From positions 1 to 8,135 of the forward strand of contig DLMW01000033.1 of NCBI GenBank assembly GCA_002478245.1: a stretch of DNA of 8,135 nucleotides, in the 5' to 3' direction. A model generated the notes under the pieces. It did no database searches. It was not told the DNA's origin and saw nothing but the letters and a program-made list of their open reading frames with translations. Positions 1 to 7,109 of the stretch are shown in pieces. The stretch's first letter is position 1. Each line of letters starts with the position of its first letter. A program made the position numbers and the translations under genes. Origin of the DNA: a bacterium UBP18_UBA7526 (GTDB taxonomy: Bacteria > UBP18 > UBA7526).

Positions 1-198
1 CGCTATGGCACTGCTACTTACTCCATGGGGAAAGGTATGCTCCCAGAGAAGTTTAAGCCTTACCTCTTTCTCTGGTTGGCTGAAGCCTTTTAAGTTAAAG
101 ATGGTTAACATTGTGAGGAAGAGGATAAAGATTATAGTCCCGGCCCATCTACTCTTATTGGTATTATCTTTTTTCAACTTCCTTATTATCCCTGACAT
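1..198 (-). CDS. N-terminal part of an exported or membrane-anchored protein of unknown function
   Basis: An open frame starts at ATG 198-196 and runs off the window at base 1 after 66 codons. A good Shine-Dalgarno stretch (GAGGG, 8 bases before the ATG) decides the start; an in-frame TTG at 213-211 overlaps that site and is less likely. The product begins with about 18 mostly polar, basic residues (MSGIIRKLKKDNTNKSRW), then a hydrophobic segment at about residues 19-36 (AGTIIFILFLTMLTIFNL), then a polar stretch. This is a signal peptide or signal anchor, with a possible cleavage site near GFS-Q (residues 38-41). The following KLLWEHTFPHGVSSSAIA resembles the first strands of some beta-propeller repeat proteins, but this is only a weak resemblance. 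Function is not recognised. It lies 59 bases after ychF and appears to have its own promoter. Confidence 0.7.
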   Translation of the reverse strand, partial: MSGIIRKLKKDNTNKSRWAGTIIFILFLTMLTIFNLKGFSQPEKEVRLKLLWEHTFPHGVSSSAIA

Positions 199-236
199 TA
201 CTTTAACCCTCAAATTAGTAAGAAAAGGAAGCTGTT

Positions 237-254
237 TAATATGTTATCATATTA
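237..254. repeat. perfect 7-bp inverted repeat, possible operator
   Basis: TAATATG and CATATTA form a perfect inverted repeat around a 4-base centre (TTAT on the plus strand, ATAA on the minus strand), 18 bases in all. It lies in the 59-base gap between ychF and the next gene and covers the proposed -10 box. An AT-rich palindrome at this place suits a dimeric repressor. It is not followed by a U-run, so a terminator is unlikely. Confidence 0.45.
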
Positions 255-269
255 GAACTATCTGGTCAA
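241..269 (-). promoter_or_regulatory. candidate sigma70-type promoter for the gene starting at 198
   Basis: On the minus strand a -35-like TTGACC (269-264, five of six matches to TTGACA) is followed after exactly 17 bases by TAACAT (246-241, four of six matches to TATAAT). The -35 box lies in the last codons of ychF. A start of transcription near 234 would give a short leader of about 36 bases before the ATG at 198. Seen directly: the boxes and the spacing. Promoter activity is inferred. Confidence 0.4.
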
Positions 270-1295
270 GTGGAACTTAATGGTAATTATATCTCCCTCC
301 CTTACTCTATAATCCTTCCCCTCAGTCCTCACCAGTCCCTTCTCCCTCGCCTGAGATAAGGAACCAATTCTTATCAGATCAGAGTAATTGATCACCTCTG
401 CTTTAATGAATCCTTTCTCCATATCGGAATGTATCTTCCCTGCCGCCTCCCTAACGTCCTTCCCCCCTTCCAGGGTCCAGGCGCGAAGTTTCTTTCTCTC
501 TAAGGTAAAGAAAGTAACCAGACCTAGTAATCTATAGCTTTCTCTAATCACCTTCTCTAACCCCATTTCTTCTATGCCCATCGCGGCTCGAAACTGGGCG
601 CGCTCCTGTTCTGATAGTTCCTGAATCTCAGACTCTAATTTGGCACAGATCCCAATTGGCTGATACCTCTTCAAATCTTCGGGAACCTCCTCTTCCTCAC
701 CCAGATTGGCAACGTAAAGGGTAGGCTTCAGGGAGAGGAGGTGGTATCCCTTTAGGGCTTCTTTCTCTTTTTCATTTAGTTCTGGTAGTTCTCCCTGCCT
801 CAGGCATTCTTGAACCCTCCCAAGTAGCTCTAGTTCTTCTTTTGCTCTCGGATCCTTCTCTATCCTCTTCTTTCTTCTCTCGATCAACTCCAGGTCTGCC
901 AAGGCGAGCTCTAAATGGACGATCTCTATATCCCTTATGGGATCCAAATCAGGAGGGATGTGGGCAATATTGGGATCGGTGAAGCACCTCACGATATGGA
1001 CGATGGCCTCCACCTCCCTTATCTTTGCCAAGAACCGATTCCCCAGTCCTTCCCCCTCACTGGCTCCTTTAACCAATCCCGCGACATCCAAAAACTTAAC
1101 CGTGGTAGGAGTTACCTCTTGGGCCTGAATGAGCTCTTTTAATCTCTCCAATCTCTCATCCGGGACCTCCACCACCCCAATATTGGGCTCTATGGTAGTG
1201 AAGGGGTATCTCTCAACCTGGGCATGCCCCCTGCTCAGGGCATTGAATAGGGTTGTCTTACCCACATTGGGAAGCCCTACGATCCCGATCTGCAT
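258..1295 (-). CDS. ychF: YchF/OLA1-family ribosome-associated ATPase
   Basis: A 345-residue protein of the Obg-related YchF family, cytosolic ATP-hydrolysing P-loop proteins that bind ribosomes and have been linked to stress responses. The P-loop GLPNVGKTT is at residues 7-15, the switch region with FTTIEPN at 32-38, and the family-typical DVAGLVKGASEGEGLGN at 70-86. The NLGE at 197-200 stands where GTPases carry NKxD; the final Glu fits the family's preference for ATP. His112 (NIAHI) matches the catalytic-loop histidine of the family. A helical region follows at about 125-200, and the C-terminal TGS domain at about 260-343 carries RAWTLEGG and AAGKIHSDMEKGFIKAEVI. It is slightly shorter than the E. 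coli protein (363). The Shine-Dalgarno is weak (GAGAG), and the gene follows a structured 110-base gap after hppA. ychF commonly follows pth; here hppA stands between them. Confidence 0.97.
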   Translation of the reverse strand: MQIGIVGLPNVGKTTLFNALSRGHAQVERYPFTTIEPNIGVVEVPDERLERLKELIQAQEVTPTTVKFLDVAGLVKGASEGEGLGNRFLAKIREVEAIVHIVRCFTDPNIAHIPPDLDPIRDIEIVHLELALADLELIERRKKRIEKDPRAKEELELLGRVQECLRQGELPELNEKEKEALKGYHLLSLKPTLYVANLGEEEEVPEDLKRYQPIGICAKLESEIQELSEQERAQFRAAMGIEEMGLEKVIRESYRLLGLVTFFTLERKKLRAWTLEGGKDVREAAGKIHSDMEKGFIKAEVINYSDLIRIGSLSQAREKGLVRTEGKDYRVREGDIITIKFHLTR

Positions 1296-1306
1296 AGAAT
1301 CTCTCT

Positions 1307-1319
1307 CTGCCCCAGGCAG
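1307..1319 (-). repeat. small hairpin next to the ychF ribosome-binding site
   Basis: Minus-strand CTGCC-TGG-GGCAG (1319-1307) forms a 5-bp stem with a 3-base loop. It ends exactly where the purine-rich stretch GAGAGAG before the ychF ATG begins. It completes a leader in which nearly every part of the 110-base gap can pair. It might limit ribosome access, but it is short. Confidence 0.25.
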
Positions 1320-1325
1320 GCAATT

Positions 1326-1359
1326 AAAAAATGGGCCTAGATCCCGCTGAAAGCGGAAT
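1326..1359 (-). terminator. hairpin with downstream U6, possible terminator or attenuator before ychF
   Basis: In minus-strand RNA the arms AUUCCGCU (1359-1352) and AGCGGGAU (1348-1341) pair over a UUC loop: eight pairs including one G-U. Six U residues (1331-1326) come 9 bases after the stem. That gap is longer than in a standard intrinsic terminator, but a short GGG/CCC pairing in between (GGGAUCUAGGCCC) could bring a second small stem up to the U-run. It could terminate part of the hppA transcript or control ychF. Confidence 0.35.
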
Positions 1360-1361
1360 AG

Positions 1362-1399
1362 ATTCCAAGCACCGAATTACAGACAAAGTATATTGGAAT
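1362..1399 (-). repeat. inverted repeat in the hppA-ychF gap
   Basis: Minus-strand ATTCCAA (1399-1393) and TTGGAAT (1368-1362) are perfect complements, 7 bp, separated by 24 bases. The second arm can also pair with the ATTCC that starts the next hairpin two bases later. The two pairings exclude one another, as in attenuators and switches. The arms are visible in the sequence; any regulatory role is inferred. Confidence 0.35.
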
Positions 1400-1405
1400 T
1401 TTCTC

Positions 1406-3469
1406 TTAGAATATTCTCTCAATGAGTGCCAAGAGGTGCTTGTTGAGGAATAGAATAACGGGCGAGAAGACCAGGGAGACGATGGCCATGAGCTTCAAGA
1501 GGATGTTTAAAGAGGGTCCGGCAGTATCCTTAAAGGGATCGCCTACCGTATCCCCAATGATAGAGTCCTTATGGACCTGGGAGCCCTTCCCCCCCAAGTT
1601 CCCTTCCTCAATATACTTCTTGGCATTGTCCCAGGCACCGCCCGTATTGGCGAGCATGATGGCCAGGGGAACACCGGTTACCAAGGAGCCGACTAAGAAC
1701 CCCCCTAGGGTCTCCCCTCCTAAGAGGATACCGATTATGAAGGGGATGATGACCGCCATAATCCCAGGAACGATCATCTCCCTCAAGGCCCCTCTCGTAG
1801 TAATATCAACACACCTATAAGAATCGGGCATCACCTTCCCCTCCATCAAACCCTTTATCTCCCTAAACTGCCTTCTCACCTCTTTCACTACCCTATGGGC
1901 CGTCCTTCCCACAGCCTGCATGGTTGCCGCACAGAAGAGAAAAGGTATTACGCCCCCTATGAATAGTCCCGCAACTACCTTTGCCTTGAGGCAATCGATC
2001 AAGGAAAGGTTCACTGCCTGGGAGTAGGCAACGAAGAGGGCTAAGGCGGTCAGGGCAGCAGAACCGATGGCGAATCCCTTTCCAATGGCTGCCGTAGTAT
2101 TCCCTACCGCATCCAGCCTCTCCGCCCTCCTCCGAACCTCCGGCCCCATTCCCGCCATCTGGGCAATCCCCGCCGCATTATCGGCAATGGGTCCATAGGC
2201 ATCGACAGCCACGGTCATTCCCGTTATGGATAACATCCCAATGGCAGATAGGGCTACCCCGAAGATCCCTTCCAGCCAGTAAGCGATAATGGTTGCCAGA
2301 CCAATGGCTAACATGGGAAGGGCGGTGGATCTCATCCCCACTGCCAGGCCCTGGATGATATTCGTTGCTGGACCGGTGGTCGTTGCCTGGGCGATCTGGC
2401 GTACCTCTCTTCCACTGGTGAAGTATTCGGCAGTGAATCCCACGATGAGGCCGGCCAAGAGACCAGAGAGGACAGAGAAGAAGGTGGAAAATATTCTCCA
2501 GGATTCATTGTACCAATAGGTAGTTAGAATGAAGGCCCCGATGATTAAGGCCAGGGCGCTCGATACCATGCCATTGCGCAATGCCTTTTGGGGATCCTGT
2601 CCCTCCCTCATCCTTACGAAGAATACCCCAGTGATAGAGGAGAGGATCCCCCAGCCAGCCAGGAGTAGGGCAAGCATCATCCCCTTGGTATTCAGGGCTC
2701 TAGCCGCGATGACCAGACAGGAGATGATGGCTCCCACATAGGACTCATATAGATCCGCACCCATGCCCGCCACATCCCCTACATTGTCGCCCACATTATC
2801 GGCAATGACCGCGGGATTCCTGGGATCATCCTCGGGTATCCCTTTCTCAACCTTCCCCACTAAGTCAGCACCGACATCCGCGGCCTTAGTATAGATCCCT
2901 CCCCCTACCCGGGCAAAGAGGGCCACCAGGGAAGCACCCATGCTAAACCCCACGATGAGTGAGGTAGCTCCTATGATCCTATTTGCTAATTCCTTTTCTC
3001 CTCTACCAATGAAGAGTAAGAAGACCAGAGAGAGACCCAATAGGCCCAAAGAGACGACAGAGAGGCCCATCACCGCTCCTCCCGGAAAGGCGATGGAGAG
3101 GGCCTCATTGAAGCTCTTCTTCGCTCCCTGGGCAGTACGGGCATTGGACTTGGTAGCGATCTGCATCCCGAAGTAGCCGGCCAGTATAGAACAGAGGGCA
3201 CCGACCAAGAAGGCGAAGGCGGTCTTTCTTGCCACAGTAAAGAAGATAAGTATTGCTAAGGCAAAGACGAAGAAGGCGATCGCCTTATACTCCCGATATA
3301 AGAAGGCCATGGCCCCCCGATGAATGCTATCCGAGATCTTGATCATCCTCTCACTGCCTCTATCTGCCTTAAGGATCCTTCGGGAGAGAATAAAGACGAA
3401 GAAGAGGCCCACCAACCCACAGACCACAGCGGTCACCAAAGAGGTTAGATCACCGAATACGGGAATCAT
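1406..3469 (-). CDS. hppA: Membrane-bound ion-pumping pyrophosphatase, K+-dependent, probably Na+-translocating
   Basis: A 687-residue integral membrane protein with about 16 hydrophobic segments. It hydrolyses cytosolic pyrophosphate and pumps Na+ or H+ out across the membrane. The substrate signature GADLVGKVEKGIPEDDPRNP is at about 200-219, the Asp-rich DNVGDNVGD at 224-232, VDAYGPIADNAAG at 422-434, and the C-terminal GDTVGDPFKDTAGPSLNI at 639-656 after GGAWDNAKKYIE. Ala460 in GNTTAAIGKGFAIGSA marks the K+-dependent group, since K+-independent enzymes have Lys there. The semi-conserved gate Glu is Glu242 in ADLYESY, the place found in Na+ pumps; K+-dependent plant-type H+ pumps have it four residues later. 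Na+ transport is therefore favoured but not proven. A strong Shine-Dalgarno (GGAGGGAGGGGGAAG) precedes the ATG. The gene starts 33 bases after pth. Confidence 0.97.
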   Translation of the reverse strand: MIPVFGDLTSLVTAVVCGLVGLFFVFILSRRILKADRGSERMIKISDSIHRGAMAFLYREYKAIAFFVFALAILIFFTVARKTAFAFLVGALCSILAGYFGMQIATKSNARTAQGAKKSFNEALSIAFPGGAVMGLSVVSLGLLGLSLVFLLFIGRGEKELANRIIGATSLIVGFSMGASLVALFARVGGGIYTKAADVGADLVGKVEKGIPEDDPRNPAVIADNVGDNVGDVAGMGADLYESYVGAIISCLVIAARALNTKGMMLALLLAGWGILSSITGVFFVRMREGQDPQKALRNGMVSSALALIIGAFILTTYWYNESWRIFSTFFSVLSGLLAGLIVGFTAEYFTSGREVRQIAQATTTGPATNIIQGLAVGMRSTALPMLAIGLATIIAYWLEGIFGVALSAIGMLSITGMTVAVDAYGPIADNAAGIAQMAGMGPEVRRRAERLDAVGNTTAAIGKGFAIGSAALTALALFVAYSQAVNLSLIDCLKAKVVAGLFIGGVIPFLFCAATMQAVGRTAHRVVKEVRRQFREIKGLMEGKVMPDSYRCVDITTRGALREMIVPGIMAVIIPFIIGILLGGETLGGFLVGSLVTGVPLAIMLANTGGAWDNAKKYIEEGNLGGKGSQVHKDSIIGDTVGDPFKDTAGPSLNILLKLMAIVSLVFSPVILFLNKHLLALIERIF

Positions 3470-3502
3470 CTTCCCCCTCCCTCCTCGATCACTGGGTACC
3501 GT

Positions 3503-4060
3503 TTAATTGTATTTATTCATAGCAGAAGTAATCCCTTCTTCCGCAAGAAGAATGAGAGCCCCCCCTGCTCTTTCCATCCCTTCTTTAACTAATAGATTCT
3601 CCTCTTCGGTAAAATTCTGAAGGACATAACCTCTGGGATCCATCCCTCGGGGAGGCCTTCCAATACCTAAACGCAAGCGAGGAAACTCGTTACTCTTTAA
3701 ATGTTGAATTATAGATTCCACTCCCTTATGCCCCCCAGGACCTCCCTTTCTTCTTATCCTTATCCTTCCCAGAGGAAGGTCGATGTCATCATAGATAACG
3801 ACCAGATTCTTCAGGGGGATCTTAAGGCCTCTAACTAAGGAGGCTGCAGCCACTCCAGAGTTGTTCATAAAGGTCAAGGGTTGGGCGAGAATGATCTTTT
3901 CTCTTCCTATCCTTCCCCTTCCCAGAAGGGATTTATATCCTTTGGTCTCTATCTTGATCTTAAGTCTCTTGGCCAGGGAATCGAGGACCCGGAAGCCTAG
4001 GTTGTGGCGACTCCTCTGGTATCTTCTCCCCGGATTCCCCAGACCGAGGAAGAGGATCAT
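3503..4060 (-). CDS. pth: Peptidyl-tRNA hydrolase
   Basis: A 185-residue cytosolic enzyme that cuts the ester bond of peptidyl-tRNAs dropped by ribosomes and so recycles tRNA. FLGLGNPG is at residues 4-11 with Asn9; the catalytic base is His19 in RHNLGF; QPLTFMNNSG at 60-69 holds the substrate-binding Asn66; YDDIDLP is at 90-96 with Asp91; FPRLRLGIGRP is at 126-136. Length is normal. At the position of E. coli Asn114, in the GGHNG motif, this protein has Lys112 (GGHKG), a change from the best-studied enzymes. The start ATG overlaps the rplY stop as ATGA, so its translation is probably coupled to L25. Pth after L25 is a very common pairing. Confidence 0.97.
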   Translation of the reverse strand: MILFLGLGNPGRRYQRSRHNLGFRVLDSLAKRLKIKIETKGYKSLLGRGRIGREKIILAQPLTFMNNSGVAAASLVRGLKIPLKNLVVIYDDIDLPLGRIRIRRKGGPGGHKGVESIIQHLKSNEFPRLRLGIGRPPRGMDPRGYVLQNFTEEENLLVKEGMERAGGALILLAEEGITSAMNKYN

Positions 4061-4755
4061 CTCTTCTTTTCTCCTGCCTTCGGGGCTTTCTCTTCCTTGG
4101 CAGGAGGCTTGGCCTCCTCAAGTGGTATCTCCTTCTTCTCTCCGCTCACCCCCGGCTCGGCCACTACCTCCTCTGGGGTGGGTGGGGCAACCACCTCTGC
4201 CATAGGAGGTACAATGGAGACCACCGGCTCCTCTCCATTCGCCAATATCTTAATATCACCGAATACTCTCAAATCCTTGACATGGAGGGAGTCCCCGATC
4301 CTTAAGTCCCCAATGTCGATGGGGATGGACTCCGGGATCTCAGTGGGAAGACACTCCACCTCTACCTCCCTCAACCTATGCTCCAATATCCCTCCCTCCT
4401 TCACTCCTTGAGCCTCCCCCCACACCACAATGGGAACCGAGGCCTTTAACTTCTCTTTCAGGGATATCTGATAGAGGTCAACATGGAGAAGGTCTCCCCT
4501 TACGGGATCGGTCTGGAGGTCTTTAACAATGACCGTCCGAAAGTCCCTTTCCCCTACCTTTAGAGAGATGATGACATTCTCCCCCGCCTCAGTAGAGAGG
4601 GCCCTCTCCAGGTCCCTGGTATTCACAATCAGGGGCTGGGGCTTCTCCTTCCCTCCATAGAGGATGGCCGGGATGTAACCGGTCTTTCTCAGCCTTCCCG
4701 AGGGACCCTTCCCGGTCTTCTCCCTGATCTCGGCCTCCAAACTCACCCTTTCCAT
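4057..4755 (-). CDS. rplY: 50S ribosomal protein L25, long TL5/CTC form
   Basis: A 232-residue L25 of the long (TL5/CTC) type, which binds 5S rRNA in the large subunit. The N-terminal L25 domain (about residues 3-94) shows LRKTGYIPAILYGG at 22-35 and the typical DPVRGDLLHVDLYQI at 83-97. The second beta-rich domain spans about 100-185 and includes VPIVVWGEAQGVKEGG and GDLRIGDSLHVKDL. A tail from about 186 rich in Pro, Glu, Ala and Lys is probably disordered and ends in a basic cluster (GEKKR). The Shine-Dalgarno GAGGG lies 5 bases before the ATG. An overlapping frame starting at 4786 is not used. The gene is 52 bases after prs and overlaps pth. In Bacillus the equivalent gene is called ctc. 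Confidence 0.96.
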   Translation of the reverse strand: MERVSLEAEIREKTGKGPSGRLRKTGYIPAILYGGKEKPQPLIVNTRDLERALSTEAGENVIISLKVGERDFRTVIVKDLQTDPVRGDLLHVDLYQISLKEKLKASVPIVVWGEAQGVKEGGILEHRLREVEVECLPTEIPESIPIDIGDLRIGDSLHVKDLRVFGDIKILANGEEPVVSIVPPMAEVVAPPTPEEVVAEPGVSGEKKEIPLEEAKPPAKEEKAPKAGEKKR

Positions 4756-4782
4756 TCTTTCCCTCGCTATCGCTCAAAAGTA

Positions 4783-4797
4783 ACAATTGCCCATTGT
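4783..4797 (-). repeat. small hairpin in the prs-rplY gap
   Basis: Minus-strand ACAAT-GGGCA-ATTGT forms a 5-bp stem with a 5-base loop within the 52-base gap. No U-run follows, so it is not an intrinsic terminator. It could be a processing or control stem in front of rplY, or mere chance. Confidence 0.2.
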
Positions 4798-4807
4798 CCC
4801 ATATTAC

Positions 4808-5737
4808 CTAATCGAAGAGGGAGCTTACCGACTCTCCCTTATGGATCCTCTTTATCGCCTCTCCTAAGAGAGGGGCAACGGATAGAACCTTTATCTTGGC
4901 AAGCCTCTTCTCCTTGGGAAGGGGGATGGTATTGGTAATTACCACTTCCTTAATCGCCTTCTCCCTTAATATCTCTATTGCGGGAGGGGAGAAGACCCCA
5001 TGGGTGCAGGCAGCAGAGATCTCCTTCGCCCCCTCATCCTTTAAGGCCCTCACGGCCTTTATCAGAGTCCCGGCAGTATCTATGATGTCATCAACAATGA
5101 CCAGGTTCTTACCCTTTACCTCACCAATGACATTCATCACCGTTGTCTTTCCGGTCAAGTCTCTCCTCTTATCAATAATGGCCAAGGGAACCCCTAATCT
5201 CTTGGCATAGAACCTCGCTCTGGCTACTCCCCCAGCATCAGGAGCCACAACAACGAACTTCTTCTTCTTGAAGTATCTGCAGATGGTTGGGAGAGCAAAT
5301 AGGTGATCCACTGGGATATCGAAGAAGGACTGGATCTGGGCGGCATGGAGGTCCAAGGCGAGCACCCGATGGGCGCCGGCGCGGGCAATGAGGTTGGCCA
5401 CCAGTTTGGCAGCGATGGAAACCCTAGGCTCAACCTTCCTATCCTGCCGGGCATATCCATAGTAGGGTAGAACAGCGGTAACCCTTTCTGCCGAGGCCCT
5501 CTGGGCAGCATCAATCATGAGTAATAGCTCCATTAGGTTCTTATTCACTGGGGGGCAGGTGGGCTGAACGATGAAGACATCCTTCCCCCTGACATTCTCC
5601 AATATCTTGACATAGGTCTCCCCATCCGAGAACCGGGTCACCTCTGCCTTGCCTAAAGGGATCTTTAGATATCTACAGATCTCCTTTGCCAATTCTGGGT
5701 TAGCATTCCCCGTAAAGACCTTTAGTTTATCCTTCAT
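4808..5737 (-). CDS. prs: Ribose-phosphate pyrophosphokinase (PRPP synthetase), class I
   Basis: A 309-residue cytosolic enzyme that transfers pyrophosphate from ATP to ribose 5-phosphate, giving PRPP for nucleotide, His and Trp synthesis. RFSDGETYVKILENVRGKDV is at 35-54, PYYGYARQDRK at 91-101, and LDLHAAQIQSFF at 128-139 with the metal and ATP-site His131. The flexible catalytic loop has DKRRD at 189-193 (Lys190, Arg192), and the PRPP-binding loop VDDIIDTAGT is at 215-224. Length and ends are normal. The start ATG overlaps the glmU stop as ATGA, with GGAGG inside the end of glmU as ribosome-binding site, so glmU and prs are probably translated as a coupled pair. Confidence 0.98.
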   Translation of the reverse strand: MKDKLKVFTGNANPELAKEICRYLKIPLGKAEVTRFSDGETYVKILENVRGKDVFIVQPTCPPVNKNLMELLLMIDAAQRASAERVTAVLPYYGYARQDRKVEPRVSIAAKLVANLIARAGAHRVLALDLHAAQIQSFFDIPVDHLFALPTICRYFKKKKFVVVAPDAGGVARARFYAKRLGVPLAIIDKRRDLTGKTTVMNVIGEVKGKNLVIVDDIIDTAGTLIKAVRALKDEGAKEISAACTHGVFSPPAIEILREKAIKEVVITNTIPLPKEKRLAKIKVLSVAPLLGEAIKRIHKGESVSSLFD

Positions 5738-7107
5738 CTCTTCTTCCTCCTCTTCTTTGCCCAGTCCTTTATGTTCTTCTGCCTTCCCCGAGCAATGGCT
5801 AAGGCATAGGGAGGAACATCCTCAGTAATGGTGGAGCCGGCTCCGATTACTGCTCCTCTGCCGATCTTAACCGGAGCGATGAAGTTGGTATTGCTCCCCA
5901 CAAATGCCTTATCCTCAATGAATGTGGGATACTTCCTAAAACCATCGTAGTTACAGGTGATGGTCCCCGCCCCGATATTGATATCCTCCCCTAGGGTAGC
6001 ATCCCCAATATAGGACATGTGGGCCACCCGGGACTGGCTCCCAACAGTGGATTTCTTTATCTCCACAAAGTTCCCGATCTTGGCTCTCCTTCCAATTCTA
6101 CTCTCTGGCCTCAGGTGAGCATAGGGACCGATCCTGGCCTCTTCTTCTATGATACTACCCTGAATGGATGAGTTCTTGATCTCAACCTTATTGGCTATCC
6201 TACTATCCCTTATCTGGACCGCAGGGCCGATAATGCAATCCCTTCCAATCTTCGTCTTCCCTTCAATTATGGTGAAGGGATAGATGATGGTATCCTGACC
6301 GATCTCTACCTCCTGGTCAATGGTGGTAGTCAGAGGGTCGATGATGGTTACTCCATTGTGCATGAGCCTATCCAGGATGTGCTCCCTCATGATCTTATTG
6401 GCCAAAGCAAGGTCCTTCCTGTTATTAATCCCGATGATCTCCCTCGAATCATCCGTGGTATAGGCCTCTACCCTATGGCCCTTCCTGGTCAAGACCTCAA
6501 TGGCATCTGTTAGGTAATACTCCTCCTGGACGTTCTCTGGCCTTATCTTCTCTAAGGCACTGAAGATGGCTTCCTCCTTAAAGCAGTAGGTCCCGGCATT
6601 CACCTCCTCATTGGCCAGTTCGATGATCGTGGCATCCTCCTCCTCCACAATCTTCCGGATGGTTCCGTCCCCGTGGCGGATGACCCTCCCATACCCGGTA
6701 GGGGGTTTTAGGATGGCGGTAAGAATGGTAGCCAGGGCATCCCTCTTTCTATGGGTCTCGATCAATCCCTTCAAGGTCTGGGTAGTCAAGAGAGGGGTAT
6801 CCCCACTTAAGACTAGGAGATCCCCTTTGAATCCAGTGAGGGCTTCCTTAGTCTGGGCTAAGGCATGGCCAGTACCCAATTGCTCCTTCTGCCAGATGTA
6901 ATCTACCCTCTTGCCCAGGGCTTCTTTAAGTAGGCTTCCCTTATATCCAATGATGACCAGCTTCTTATCTATATTCAATTCTTCTAATCGTTCAATGACA
7001 TATTCTATCATGGGCTTACCACAGACCTGGTGCAAGACCTTGGGCAAGCGAGACTTCATTCTTGTCCCCTCACCCCCTGCCAGGACAATGGCCACAATAT
7101 CTTCCAT
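5734..7107 (-). CDS. glmU: Bifunctional GlmU: GlcN-1-P acetyltransferase and GlcNAc-1-P uridylyltransferase
   Basis: A 457-residue two-domain enzyme for the last two steps to UDP-GlcNAc, the precursor of peptidoglycan and other envelope sugars. The N-terminal uridylyltransferase domain (about 1-230) has VLAGGEGTRMKSRLPK at 8-23, QLGTGHA at 76-82, the metal-binding Asp103 in LSGDTPL, VNAGTY at 169-174 and NNR at 228-230. The C-terminal left-handed beta-helix acetyltransferase (about 250-445) shows hexapeptide repeats, the catalytic His363 in VAHMSYIGD, NIGAGTITCNYDG at 377-389 and GSNTNFIAPVKIG at 404-416. The tail KKRRKKR is very basic. Uridylyl transfer releases pyrophosphate, a substrate for the nearby HppA. 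The start has GAGG 5 bases before the ATG, but that site lies in a possible hairpin. Confidence 0.98.
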   Translation of the reverse strand: MEDIVAIVLAGGEGTRMKSRLPKVLHQVCGKPMIEYVIERLEELNIDKKLVIIGYKGSLLKEALGKRVDYIWQKEQLGTGHALAQTKEALTGFKGDLLVLSGDTPLLTTQTLKGLIETHRKRDALATILTAILKPPTGYGRVIRHGDGTIRKIVEEEDATIIELANEEVNAGTYCFKEEAIFSALEKIRPENVQEEYYLTDAIEVLTRKGHRVEAYTTDDSREIIGINNRKDLALANKIMREHILDRLMHNGVTIIDPLTTTIDQEVEIGQDTIIYPFTIIEGKTKIGRDCIIGPAVQIRDSRIANKVEIKNSSIQGSIIEEEARIGPYAHLRPESRIGRRAKIGNFVEIKKSTVGSQSRVAHMSYIGDATLGEDINIGAGTITCNYDGFRKYPTFIEDKAFVGSNTNFIAPVKIGRGAVIGAGSTITEDVPPYALAIARGRQKNIKDWAKKRRKKR

Positions 7108-7109
7108 GG

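Noticed and set aside
5..280. Plus-strand open frame of 91 codons
   Set aside because: It lies opposite a minus-strand frame with a good ribosome-binding site and signal sequence and overlaps the end of ychF; it has no clear Shine-Dalgarno and its hydrophobic stretch is the antisense of a membrane segment.
3861..4411. Two overlapping plus-strand frames across pth and rplY
   Set aside because: They are antisense to two strongly conserved genes and rich in Pro, Ser and Leu, as expected from the complement of purine-rich codons.
4589..4786. Minus-strand frame of 65 codons overlapping the rplY start
   Set aside because: Its sequence is Gly/Glu-rich frame-shifted L25 code; the L25 frame with its own GAGGG site is clearly the real one.
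5365..5400. GC-rich patch in prs (gggcgccggcgcgggc) as another copy of the ispE palindromic element
   Set aside because: It encodes the conserved ARAGAHR region of Prs, has no matching arms and adds no residues.
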